A DNA stretch of 13,211 nucleotides from an uncultured Clostridia bacterium (lineage in GTDB: Bacteria; Bacillota; Clostridia; UBA1381), in NCBI GenBank assembly GCA_910585795.1, contig CAJUFV010000182.1, positions 1 through 13,211 of the forward strand. Reading direction: 5' to 3'. A model generated the notes under the pieces. That model ran no database searches, was not told the DNA's origin, and saw only the letters and a program-made list of their open reading frames with translations. Of the stretch, positions 6,477 to 13,211 are shown one piece after another. How positions within the stretch are numbered: position 1 is the first letter of the stretch; every line of letters starts with the position of its first letter. A program made the position numbers and the translations under genes.

Positions 6477-8196
6477 CGCCCTCCTCCAGCTGTTCCTGCG
6501 AGTAACATATCTCTCTGTAAATTTCACAGCTTTTAACCAGCTCCGAATGCGTTCCCAGTCCAACAATTTCTCCGTCATCCATTACGGCGATTCTATCCGC
6601 ATCCTTAACGGAATTCACACGCTGTGATACAATTATGACCGTCTGACTATCCGTATTATCCTTTATTGCCTGTCTCAGCTTCGCGTCAGTAGCGTAATCA
6701 AGCGCGCTTGCGCTGTCATCAAGAATTAACACAGGTGAATTTTTTATCAGGGCGCGCGCTATTGTCAGACGCTGTTTTTGTCCGCCCGACAAATTATTTC
6801 CGCCCTGTGAAACATATGTGTCAAAACCTTTTTCCATACGGTCAATAAATTCAGTTGCCTGAGCTGTATCCGCCGCTCTGCGCATATCCGGCTCTGTTGC
6901 ATCTTCTTTAGCCATACGCAGATTGTCCGCTATTGTTCCCGAAAAAAGAGCTGCTCTTTGCTGTACTATAGCTACAGCCGAGCGAAGCGTCTCCTCGCTG
7001 TATTCCCTGATGTCAATTCCGTTTAGTTTTACCTTGCCCTCTGTAGCGTCATAAAAACGCGGAATCAATCCAGCCAAAGTTGATTTTCCTGAACCTGTAC
7101 CTCCAATTATTCCAAGCGTCTCACCGGTTTTAACAGTAATATTTATATTCTCTATAGCAGGCAGCTTGCTCCCGTGATAAGTAAGTGACACATTATCAAA
7201 TTCAACCGCATTCTCTGATTGCGGCACATCATTTCTGCTTCCATATTTTATATCGCTGTCACATGCAAGCACCTCACTCACACGCAATGACGACGCATAT
7301 GCCTTGGTATAAAGTACAACAAGGTTCGCAACAACTATCATAGCATTCAGTATCTGCGTTATATAATTAATAAACGCTATAACCTCGCCCTGTGTGAGAT
7401 TACCTGTATTAACACGCACACCGCCGAAATAAATTACCGCAAGCGCGGCAAAGTTCATTATAACTGTAGTAGCAGGATTTGTCAGGGCTGCTATTCTTCC
7501 CACACGAATTGCCGTATCAGCATAATCTTTATTTTTATCATTAAAGCGTTCTCTTTCGCGTTTTACTCCGGCAAAAGCGCGGATTACACGCACGCCGGAA
7601 AGATTTTCTCTTAGTACAAGAGTCAGCGAATCCAGCTTTTTCTGTACCAGACTATACAATGGCACAGCCTTAAACATCACAAGAAACAAAACAAAAATAA
7701 ACAATGGTATAACAAGCATAAAAACAATTGACAGCTTTAAATCAATTGCCATTGCCATTACCAGTCCGCCTATACATAAAAACGGCGCGCGGATTACAAG
7801 CCGTATAAGCATAGCAACCGCCGACTGAAGTTGATTCACGTCACCCGTCACTCTGTTTATAAGCGATGGCGTACCAAAATAATCAAGCTGCGCAAACGAA
7901 AGTGTGCTTATTTTTTTAAACATCGTATTACGGACATCCGTGCCAAAGCCTTGTGACGCTATTGAAGCGCTGTACTGACATATATAAGCAAACAAAACAC
8001 CGCAGGTAGCAATCACAAGCATAAGAATACCCATTTTAATGACATATGATGAATTACCCGCGTTAACGCCCCTGTCAATCAACAGCGCCATAAGCGTCGG
8101 AGTCAAAATTTCCAGCACCGCTTCGGACAGTTTGAAAAACGGTCCTATTGTAAGCTGTAAGCGGTACGGTTTTAAAAATGGAAATAATTGCTTCAT
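6457..8196 (-). CDS. ABC exporter half, degenerate ATPase site
   Basis: First gene of the exporter operon, 579 residues; resembles MdlA/LmrC/TM287-type halves. Membrane region about 15-300, then the ATPase domain: Walker A GGTGSGKST (365-373), Gln412/413 at the Q-loop, signature LSGGQ (469-473), Walker B LILDD with Asp494 where the catalytic Glu normally is, and Gln525 in IIVSQR where the switch His normally is. Both substitutions are the known pattern of the non-hydrolysing half in heterodimeric exporters such as TM287/288, BmrCD and LmrCD, so this is asymmetry and not decay. It would dimerise with the product of the overlapping downstream gene. Translation starts at ATG 8196 with AAGAGGTG 10 bases upstream; a good promoter lies at 8236-8264. 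No regulator gene is adjacent. Confidence 0.92.
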   Translation of the reverse strand: MKQLFPFLKPYRLQLTIGPFFKLSEAVLEILTPTLMALLIDRGVNAGNSSYVIKMGILMLVIATCGVLFAYICQYSASIASQGFGTDVRNTMFKKISTLSFAQLDYFGTPSLINRVTGDVNQLQSAVAMLIRLVIRAPFLCIGGLVMAMAIDLKLSIVFMLVIPLFIFVLFLVMFKAVPLYSLVQKKLDSLTLVLRENLSGVRVIRAFAGVKRERERFNDKNKDYADTAIRVGRIAALTNPATTVIMNFAALAVIYFGGVRVNTGNLTQGEVIAFINYITQILNAMIVVANLVVLYTKAYASSLRVSEVLACDSDIKYGSRNDVPQSENAVEFDNVSLTYHGSKLPAIENINITVKTGETLGIIGGTGSGKSTLAGLIPRFYDATEGKVKLNGIDIREYSEETLRSAVAIVQQRAALFSGTIADNLRMAKEDATEPDMRRAADTAQATEFIDRMEKGFDTYVSQGGNNLSGGQKQRLTIARALIKNSPVLILDDSASALDYATDAKLRQAIKDNTDSQTVIIVSQRVNSVKDADRIAVMDDGEIVGLGTHSELVKSCEIYREICYSQEQLEEGDENEKE

Positions 8197-8235
8197 TTCT
8201 TAGTAACACCTCTTCTGTTAAATCGTACTTTAACT

Positions 8236-8264
8236 ATTTTACCACTTATGTTAAAAATATTCAA
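8236..8264 (-). promoter_or_regulatory. Promoter of the ABC exporter operon
   Basis: On the minus strand TTGAAT (8259-8264) and TAAAAT (8236-8241) with a 17-bp spacer, 39 bases before the exporter's first ATG. It lies only 22 bases beyond the stop of the amidase gene, so transcription from further upstream may also read through: no good terminator is visible between the two genes. Confidence 0.6.
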
Positions 8265-8285
8265 CAGCAGAAAACAATTTTTTTC

Positions 8286-8774
8286 TTATTCACCCACATC
8301 AGTAATATGAATAGGTCTTAATTCAGCGTAATGATAAGACGAAAGCGGACGGCAATTTGCATCACGTGAATTGGCCGCTATCTGTATAGTCGAAGGTGTT
8401 CCTTGTCCAGCGTCAATTACTACAGGAGAATGGTCAAAACGCGTAGTTTCATCATTAAATTTAAGCTGCACAATGTCTCCTTCCTGAATTTGCGATAACG
8501 GAACTACCACCGCTCGCGGACCCGCTCCTCTATTTGTCGTAAGAAACCTGTAAAATTCATCTACTCCTGTCCATGAGGGTGTCCTGTTGTTTAGTGATAT
8601 GTAATACCAGCCATATGTAGGGGTATAATTCATAACACCGCTTCCGGCATAAACACACTGAGAAGCAAAATTTGTACAGTTACCGCCAATCTGTGAAAAA
8701 TCATAATAAGCAGGATTGCGGCCATATGCCCATTTCCGCGCATACGCGACTGCCGCCGCTCTGTTATACTCCAT
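8286..8774 (-). CDS. Amidase_6-type cysteine hydrolase domain protein
   Basis: A 162-residue protein that matches, by eye, the putative amidase domain family (Amidase_6, NlpC/P60-like papain fold) along nearly its whole length. Landmarks: AVAYARKWAYGRNPAYYDF (8-26), GGNCTNFASQC (30-40) with the probable nucleophile Cys33, a GWYY/PSWTG block (55-70), GDIVQL (99-104), FDHSPVV (113-119) with probable His115, and RPLSSYHYAELRPIHI (142-157). In relatives as I remember them, a His precedes the last block (AHTxDxxxRPL); here the position is Asn135, which may act as the third polar residue or weaken activity. There is no signal peptide or membrane segment, so a peptidoglycan target requires non-classical export or lysis; a cytosolic amide substrate is the alternative. 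ATG 8774 has AAAGGA about 10 bases upstream. It has its own promoter and lies downstream of a strong terminator. Confidence 0.8.
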   Translation of the reverse strand: MEYNRAAAVAYARKWAYGRNPAYYDFSQIGGNCTNFASQCVYAGSGVMNYTPTYGWYYISLNNRTPSWTGVDEFYRFLTTNRGAGPRAVVVPLSQIQEGDIVQLKFNDETTRFDHSPVVIDAGQGTPSTIQIAANSRDANCRPLSSYHYAELRPIHITDVGE

Positions 8775-8807
8775 AAAATATCATTCCTTTCTTTATGTTC
8801 TCTCTAT

Positions 8808-8836
8808 ATAATATGGAAATATATTTTTTATGTTAA
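8808..8836 (-). promoter_or_regulatory. Probable promoter of the amidase gene
   Basis: On the minus strand TTAACA (8831-8836) and TATTAT (8808-8813) with a 17-bp spacer, 33 bases before the ATG at 8774. The surroundings are very AT-rich, which raises the chance of a fortuitous match, but position and spacing are right. Confidence 0.5.
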
Positions 8837-8897
8837 GTTTATCTCTATAATCTGCTTATTATATAATAAAATAATATCCAATACATAAACTAAACTT

Positions 8898-8919
8898 TAA
8901 ACATTGCTATAAATGTTTA
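8898..8919. repeat. Perfect 8-bp inverted repeat upstream of amidase
   Basis: TAAACATT (8898-8905) and AATGTTTA (8912-8919) flank the 6-base centre GCTATA. It lies about 60 bp upstream of the amidase -35 element and about 50 bp beyond the PL11 gene's terminator. It could be an operator for a dimeric regulator or an AT-rich hairpin; there is no other evidence. Confidence 0.4.
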
Positions 8920-8960
8920 TTTTTATTGTAAAAAACACCTGCAAGACCTTGCTTTACCAC

Positions 8961-8991
8961 AAAACAAAAAGAGGACGCTATGCGTCCTCTT
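8961..8991 (-). terminator. Intrinsic terminator of the PL11-SLH gene
   Basis: Perfect 10-bp stem: AAGAGGACGC (8969-8978) and GCGTCCTCTT (8982-8991) around a 3-base loop, followed on the minus strand by TTTGTTTT (8961-8968). It lies 16 bases beyond the PL11 stop codon. The strength suggests that little transcription continues into the amidase gene. Confidence 0.92.
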
Positions 8992-9007
8992 AATTATTTC
9001 TATTCAA

Positions 9008-11773
9008 TCAGAATAAATCCCAAAGCTGTGAAAGTATTGTTGCCGCCTGTGCTCTTGTAGCATTAGCCTTCGGCTGGAAGGTTAATCCCTTATCAGTATC
9101 AATACCATTAATAATACCAAGAGCCACAGCATTCTTAACATCCGCGGCAGACCATGCGGCAATATCACTTTCGTCTATAAATCCAGCTTCCGCTCCCGCT
9201 GAGACATCAATCTTTTTATATACAGCCGCCTTCGCTACCATTGAAGCCATTTCTTCTCTTGAAATCGGCGTATCAAGGTCTGAAACTGATGCAACAGCAA
9301 TATTTTCATCTATAATATTTGCAGCCTTTGCAGCCGTTACAAACTTAGCAGCCCAATGACCTTTCTCATCCTTTGTTTCAAGTTTAAGAGCCTGAGCGAT
9401 AAGTGTTACAAACTCACCCTTTGTTACCGTGCCATCCGGCCTAAATGTGCCGTCATCATAACCATTGATTACACCAGCCTTATTCATCTTTTCAATATAT
9501 GTTTTACCCCAATGCCCTTTAATATCTGAGAACAATTCCGAACCGGAAGATGTTCCTGAACCTCCTGCTGGAAGTAATGCTTCGTCAAATGCTTTCGGTG
9601 TATACTTATTTGCAACGAGCTTAACATTTGCTGCTGGCTGAGTTGTATACTGAGAGCCTTCAATGGCGTCATTCATATACCAGCTTACATGAGGAGGCTG
9701 GTTATAGCAGTTCGTATCTGTAGCAGATGAGTTTCTGTAAATATCGTCATGAGCAAGTGTATAGAAATTATAATCCGTTGCATACGGTGTCTCATAAATT
9801 CTTAATGAGTAATCATATACTGTGCTTGTAAGTTCAACCTCTACATCCTTACCCCAGTCGCCCTTAACTGTCATAGTCTTACTTGAAGGATGCTCGCCTG
9901 TTATAGCATAAGATACAATTTCCTCTCTCCAGTCACCAAAAAGATCCGCCTGTAAATTAGGATTACCCTTTGTACTGTTTATTGAATGTGAGCCTTCACC
10001 AACAAATACTTCCTCAAATACCTTTGTTTCATCATTCCATTTAGTAACAGTAATTTCCTTACCTGCTCCCTTATAGTCCTGAAGCTCATCCTGAAGGTCA
10101 CCTGTCCAGTAAATTCTGCTGTTCATTGCCGCTTTCAGGTCAGGAAGCTCATTTCCCTTGTTGTCCCAATAGCCTGATGAACCTGCTCCCCACATTACAT
10201 ACCATGTATCACCGTAACCGATATTTGCTATCATAGCACGGCCCGTATCCTTAATACCATTATGGATTTGATAATATTCACCTGTTTTTGCATTCTGAAG
10301 CGTGATACCCCACTGATGCTCCGTTTCACTTGCTCCGCCTGAAGCAGCCGCATTAGAATTTTTAAATACAGTCTTATCTGTAATAAATGGTGAAAGAATG
10401 CTTCCGTTTAACACAAACGGCGCGCCTCCTGCAGCATAATCCTCATGAGCTTTCATAAATTCGAGGCCTTCCTGTGTCGGGTCAAAATCACCCAAATGCA
10501 TAGCGTCACCATGCTCCTGGAATGTACACCACAACACGGACCCGTCATGGTCCCATGTCAAAGCTCCGTAAAGAATTTCATCTTTACCATCACCGTCAAC
10601 ATCACCTGCTTCAATCTGATGGTTACCCTGACCTATATACTCATTTTTATCACTGTCCGCCGTATCAAATGACCAATCCATGCTCAGCTTTCCATTCTTG
10701 AAGCTGTAAGCCGCACATCCGGTACGTCCGTTAGGTGTTGAAATATTCTTACCATAGTAATATCCGCGGGCAAATACAGCAGACGGAGTCTGTCCGTCAA
10801 GATACGCAATCGTTGAATTATATCTTTCCGAACGGTTACCGAAGTCATCACCAAAGCTCAGGCTGGCAGTCATTGAACCAACGCTGTTGTTCGGAAAATA
10901 ATCAATTGTATCAAGAGCTTTGCCTGTCTCACCGTCAAAGCAGGTTACATATAATGGACCCTGAAGATTTTTTCCGCCGTTCATAGCTGCCCAGCTATGC
11001 TCATACGTATCACCCTTTGACGCGTCACCGATTATATTACCCTGACCATCAACCGTACCATCAGCAGTTCTTACCATAACCTCTGCTCTGCCGTCACCGT
11101 CAAAATCGGCCACATTAAGCTGTGTATCATGCTGACCGGCACGAATATTATAGCCCATGTCAATTCTCCAAAGCTGTGTACCATCCAGCTTGTAGGCATC
11201 CATATAAACCTTGCCTGTCTGTCCGCCTGAAGCAGCATCCTTCGCGTCTGACGGATTCCACAGCATAACGATTTCATACTGACCGTCACCGTCCAAATCG
11301 CCGTATGTCGAGTCACCCGGTGTATATGAACCCATATAAACACCGTTTCTATCCATCCGAACAACATCGCTTACAGGTGTTTCGCCAAGAGGAATATCCA
11401 GATAGCCCTTTTCCCAAACGCCAACACTGTCTGACATCTGTCCATTCGCAACAACTGTATACTTATCATTTACACCGCCTGAAGCGTCAACAAAGTTTGT
11501 CACCGCGCCTTCATTAATTTTTTCCTTATTTCTGTAAAGAGTAAACACTGTATCAGCTGGTTCTGTTGCAAGTCTTCTCCACGAAACAAGCACGCCATCG
11601 CCTGTTTTTGTAGCGACAACTCCTCTGTCCAGATTTTCCATGTTTCTTGTAATAGCGCTTCCGGCAAATGCGCTGACATTTACCGGCACAGCAATACCGC
11701 AAGCCGCAACCTGTGCAAGAACCAAAGAAAAAATACCTAGTTTCTTCAGATTTATCTTTGAATTTTTGAACAT
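9008..11773 (-). CDS. Surface-anchored PL11 rhamnogalacturonan lyase, three SLH repeats
   Basis: Predicted to cleave the rhamnose-galacturonate backbone of RG-I by beta-elimination; PL11 enzymes (B. subtilis YesW/YesX) are calcium-rich eight-bladed propellers. Start at ATG 11773 (921 aa), 8 bases after AGGGAGG; the longer frame from 11806 lacks this. Residues 1-37 are an export signal (Lys-rich start, hydrophobic core, AFA at 35-37), though VAAC at 22-25 also fits a lipobox. PL11 body about 40-730: calcium-loop-like DLDGDG (159-164), DFDGDG (223-228) and DVDGDG (391-396), then ADLFGDWREE (609-618) and QPPHVSWY (692-699). A Gly/Ser linker (736-745) leads to three SLH repeats, about 746-799, 800-857 and 864-921. 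The first (FSDI...HWGKTYI...INGYDDGTFRP) is canonical, the second weaker, the third carries the TR of the TRAE-type motif. SLH repeats bind secondary cell-wall polymers, so the enzyme should sit on the cell surface. Exo or endo action cannot be decided. Confidence 0.93.
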   Translation of the reverse strand: MFKNSKINLKKLGIFSLVLAQVAACGIAVPVNVSAFAGSAITRNMENLDRGVVATKTGDGVLVSWRRLATEPADTVFTLYRNKEKINEGAVTNFVDASGGVNDKYTVVANGQMSDSVGVWEKGYLDIPLGETPVSDVVRMDRNGVYMGSYTPGDSTYGDLDGDGQYEIVMLWNPSDAKDAASGGQTGKVYMDAYKLDGTQLWRIDMGYNIRAGQHDTQLNVADFDGDGRAEVMVRTADGTVDGQGNIIGDASKGDTYEHSWAAMNGGKNLQGPLYVTCFDGETGKALDTIDYFPNNSVGSMTASLSFGDDFGNRSERYNSTIAYLDGQTPSAVFARGYYYGKNISTPNGRTGCAAYSFKNGKLSMDWSFDTADSDKNEYIGQGNHQIEAGDVDGDGKDEILYGALTWDHDGSVLWCTFQEHGDAMHLGDFDPTQEGLEFMKAHEDYAAGGAPFVLNGSILSPFITDKTVFKNSNAAASGGASETEHQWGITLQNAKTGEYYQIHNGIKDTGRAMIANIGYGDTWYVMWGAGSSGYWDNKGNELPDLKAAMNSRIYWTGDLQDELQDYKGAGKEITVTKWNDETKVFEEVFVGEGSHSINSTKGNPNLQADLFGDWREEIVSYAITGEHPSSKTMTVKGDWGKDVEVELTSTVYDYSLRIYETPYATDYNFYTLAHDDIYRNSSATDTNCYNQPPHVSWYMNDAIEGSQYTTQPAANVKLVANKYTPKAFDEALLPAGGSGTSSGSELFSDIKGHWGKTYIEKMNKAGVINGYDDGTFRPDGTVTKGEFVTLIAQALKLETKDEKGHWAAKFVTAAKAANIIDENIAVASVSDLDTPISREEMASMVAKAAVYKKIDVSAGAEAGFIDESDIAAWSAADVKNAVALGIINGIDTDKGLTFQPKANATRAQAATILSQLWDLF

Positions 11774-11850
11774 TTTGTTATCCTCCCTCTGATATTTACA
11801 TATCACATTTTTATGTCGTACTAAAACCAGACATAATAACTATTACTTAT

Positions 11851-11879
11851 ATAATAACATATTTCTCAAAAATTTTAAA
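11851..11879 (-). promoter_or_regulatory. Possible promoter and direct repeats before PL11 gene
   Basis: On the minus strand TTTAAA (11874-11879) and TATTAT (11851-11856) are 17 bp apart; the -35 is poor. The octamer GTTATTAT (minus) occurs twice, at 11851-11858 and 11833-11840, 18 bp apart, each holding a -10-like TATTAT; this may be an operator pair or AT-rich coincidence. No clear catabolite-repression (cre) box was found by eye. Confidence 0.3.
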
Positions 11880-11924
11880 GTGTTTTTCATAAATTTGATG
11901 TATAATTTACAGTGTTTTTTGTTC

Positions 11925-11966
11925 AAAATGCGATTGACCGAATACATTTCAGCCAACCGCACTTTT
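11925..11966 (-). terminator. Probable terminator of the G5/3D protein gene
   Basis: Arms 11925-11940 (AAAATGCGATTGACCG) and 11950-11966 (CAGCCAACCGCACTTTT) pair over about 16 bp with three G-U pairs and a one-base bulge when read on the minus strand. It starts 6 bases beyond the stop codon, and TTTT follows. A T-run at the other end would allow some bidirectional action. Confidence 0.6.
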
Positions 11967-11971
11967 ATCAA

Positions 11972-13105
11972 CTATTCGAGAATATATACAACACAGCTTC
12001 TTCTTCCAAATGCTGATGTATTAGAATCATAGCACAAATCTATTTTATTGCCCTTAATCGCGCCTCCGGTATCCTCCGCGCTGGCAACACCATATGACCA
12101 TGACCCATCAGGTGATGTCACATAAACTTTTGAACCTAAAGGTATTATATTAGGGTCAACCGCTGCTATTCCATATCCTAAAGGATTTCCCATTGCTGAA
12201 ACCGTATAGCCACCGTTTTCTGACGGAGCCGTCGAATAGGCTGTTGCCGTCATTGTAATTTTTTTCTTATATCTATATCCATCTATTGTTCCGCTGTTAT
12301 CAATCACCTGAGATACGTCTTTTTTCTTTTCTAAAGCAGGCTTTTTAGTTCCGGTTCCTCTCGCAATCACCTTATTTTTTGCTTCGCGCATAACTGTTTC
12401 ATTTATTATCTTTCTGGCGGCCTCATTTCCATCCTGATATGTAACCTTATATTCAATTTCTTTTATGCCATCCCATCCCTCGTCAATAACTTGTTCTTGT
12501 CCCACGAGTAAGTCATGGCTGTCCACATAGTCAACGCCTCTTTGTATAGCTTCTGTCATAACTTCTTCCGTATGACTTATAGATACAAGCTCAATAGTAT
12601 CGCTGTTTGCAAGACTATCACCATTTGAGGACACCATATCGTATTCACCAGGTATATATCCCGCTTCAACAAGCGCGTCTGTTATATCAGCCTTCGTAAC
12701 TGTAACAATTTCCTCACAATTACCCGTTTTAATCTTAACACGTTTCCCCCGTTTAATTACAATATCCTCGTTATTTGAAACAGGTTTTAGAGTGGAAACA
12801 TTCAACCTGTCCTCATCACCTATATCAAGACCATGCTCTTCAAGCACATCCTCGACACTGGCACTTCTTGTCTTTATCTTTCTAGATTCGTTCTTGCCTT
12901 CAAATTCGTTTATCTCCGTAATGGTTATCTCTTTCGCATAGGCATTGTAAACAGTTCCCGTTACAATAAAGGTCAGTACAAAAAATGCTGAAACTGCCGC
13001 AATACACCGTCTGCGTCTCAACTTAAGCTTGGCTTGTCTCCTTTGTTCACGTTTTTCACGCATTTCAATAAGAAGTTCCTGCTTTGTCTTTTCATATGTA
13101 GCCAT
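11972..13105 (-). CDS. Membrane-anchored DUF348-G5-3D cell-wall protein (YabE-like)
   Basis: 377 residues. A very basic cytosolic start (1-33) precedes one hydrophobic segment (36-56), an uncleaved anchor or signal peptide. Two ubiquitin-like DUF348 repeats follow (about 58-115 and 119-175), then a G5 domain (about 176-252) and the 3D domain (about 285-377). The 3D domain has its three eponymous aspartates: Asp317 (AAVDPNIIPLG), Asp345 (AEDTGG) and Asp356 (KIDLCYD). By analogy with Rpf/YabE/YocH and MltA-type double-psi barrels it is probably a peptidoglycan-modifying enzyme, perhaps a lytic transglycosylase, active at the outer face of the membrane. Cys358 and Cys371 in the 3D domain could form a disulfide. 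ATG 13105 has AAAGGAG 11 bases upstream. It is transcribed from a near-consensus promoter with WalR-like boxes and appears monocistronic. It does not stand in the usual yabE-rnmV-ksgA context within the visible part; its upstream neighbour is outside the window. Confidence 0.9.
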   Translation of the reverse strand: MATYEKTKQELLIEMREKREQRRQAKLKLRRRRCIAAVSAFFVLTFIVTGTVYNAYAKEITITEINEFEGKNESRKIKTRSASVEDVLEEHGLDIGDEDRLNVSTLKPVSNNEDIVIKRGKRVKIKTGNCEEIVTVTKADITDALVEAGYIPGEYDMVSSNGDSLANSDTIELVSISHTEEVMTEAIQRGVDYVDSHDLLVGQEQVIDEGWDGIKEIEYKVTYQDGNEAARKIINETVMREAKNKVIARGTGTKKPALEKKKDVSQVIDNSGTIDGYRYKKKITMTATAYSTAPSENGGYTVSAMGNPLGYGIAAVDPNIIPLGSKVYVTSPDGSWSYGVASAEDTGGAIKGNKIDLCYDSNTSAFGRRSCVVYILE

Positions 13106-13138
13106 AAAAAGTTAAACTCCTTTCATCACTTATCGGTT

Positions 13139-13167
13139 AGTATACTACAAAATTGTTACAATGTCAA
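13139..13167 (-). promoter_or_regulatory. Near-consensus sigma-A promoter of the 3D protein gene
   Basis: On the minus strand TTGACA (13162-13167) and TATACT (13139-13144) with a 17-bp spacer, 33 bases before the ATG. The spacer holds TGTAAC-N5-TGTAGT (13144-13160), an imperfect copy of the repeat just upstream of the -35; its last base overlaps the -10. Confidence 0.82.
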
Positions 13168-13173
13168 CTTTTT

Positions 13174-13190
13174 ATTACATTTTTATTACA
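13174..13190 (-). promoter_or_regulatory. WalR-like direct-repeat box
   Basis: On the minus strand the sequence reads TGTAAT-AAAAA-TGTAAT, ending 6 bases upstream of the -35. This fits the published WalR (YycF) consensus TGTWAH-N5-TGTWAH exactly. The unit TGTAATAAAAA is a perfect 11-bp tandem repeat (13169-13179 and 13180-13190). WalR controls cell-wall hydrolase genes in Firmicutes, including the 3D-domain gene yocH, so the context agrees. Binding itself is inferred. Confidence 0.55.
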
Positions 13191-13211
13191 AAATAGTTTC
13201 ATTTGTTTCAT

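Noticed and set aside
6477..6578. Longer start for the second ABC subunit
   Set aside because: It would overlap the partner gene by over 100 bp, has no ribosome binding site, and the extra residues are not exporter-like.
1..13211. CRISPR array, insertion sequence, tRNA, rRNA or prophage genes
   Set aside because: No spaced repeats, transposase-like frames, cloverleaf sequences or phage proteins were seen; the gene content is ordinary chromosomal.

Overview
The window looks like chromosomal DNA from a low-to-moderate-GC Gram-positive anaerobe of the Clostridia, probably a plant-polysaccharide user of a gut or similar habitat. Reasons: strong AGGAGG-type ribosome binding sites, sigma-A-type promoters with 17-bp spacers, S-layer-homology (SLH) cell-wall anchoring, a short-clade clostridial-type glutamate dehydrogenase, a G5/3D cell-wall protein, and two secreted enzymes for pectic rhamnogalacturonan I (RG-I). 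A Monoglobus-like pectin specialist would fit, but that is inference from gene content and not an identification.

Layout. 1-1317 (minus) is a glutamate dehydrogenase gene cut by the window's left edge, with a promoter at 1407-1435. 1530-3317 (minus) is a secreted GH53 endo-beta-1,4-galactanase. Divergent from it, 3467-4300 (plus) is endonuclease IV (nfo) with a near-consensus promoter. 4301-4748 is a poorly understood stretch: a terminator-like hairpin, a 74-codon unidentified plus-strand ORF, an overlapping 60-codon minus-strand open frame, and a strong bidirectional terminator. 4749-8196 (minus) is a two-gene heterodimeric ABC exporter operon with one degenerate ATPase half. 8286-8774 (minus) is a small Amidase_6-type (NlpC/P60-like) protein. 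9008-11773 (minus) is a PL11 rhamnogalacturonan lyase carrying three C-terminal SLH repeats. 11972-13105 (minus) is a membrane-anchored DUF348/G5/3D cell-wall protein; its promoter has a WalR-like TGTAAT-N5-TGTAAT box just upstream of the -35.

How the genes fit together. The GH53 enzyme would trim beta-1,4-galactan side chains of RG-I, and the PL11 enzyme, held on the cell surface by its SLH repeats, would cut the rhamnose-galacturonate backbone. They lie about 6 kb apart in separate transcription units, so this is a dispersed arrangement and not a polysaccharide-utilisation operon. The 3D protein and perhaps the amidase concern peptidoglycan. GdhA (ammonia assimilation), Nfo (base-excision repair) and the ABC exporter are housekeeping or general functions.

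No clearly new multigene system is visible. The best leads are the WalR-like control region at the right end, the unexplained 4.3-4.7 kb stretch, and the unusual domain architectures of the two pectin enzymes.
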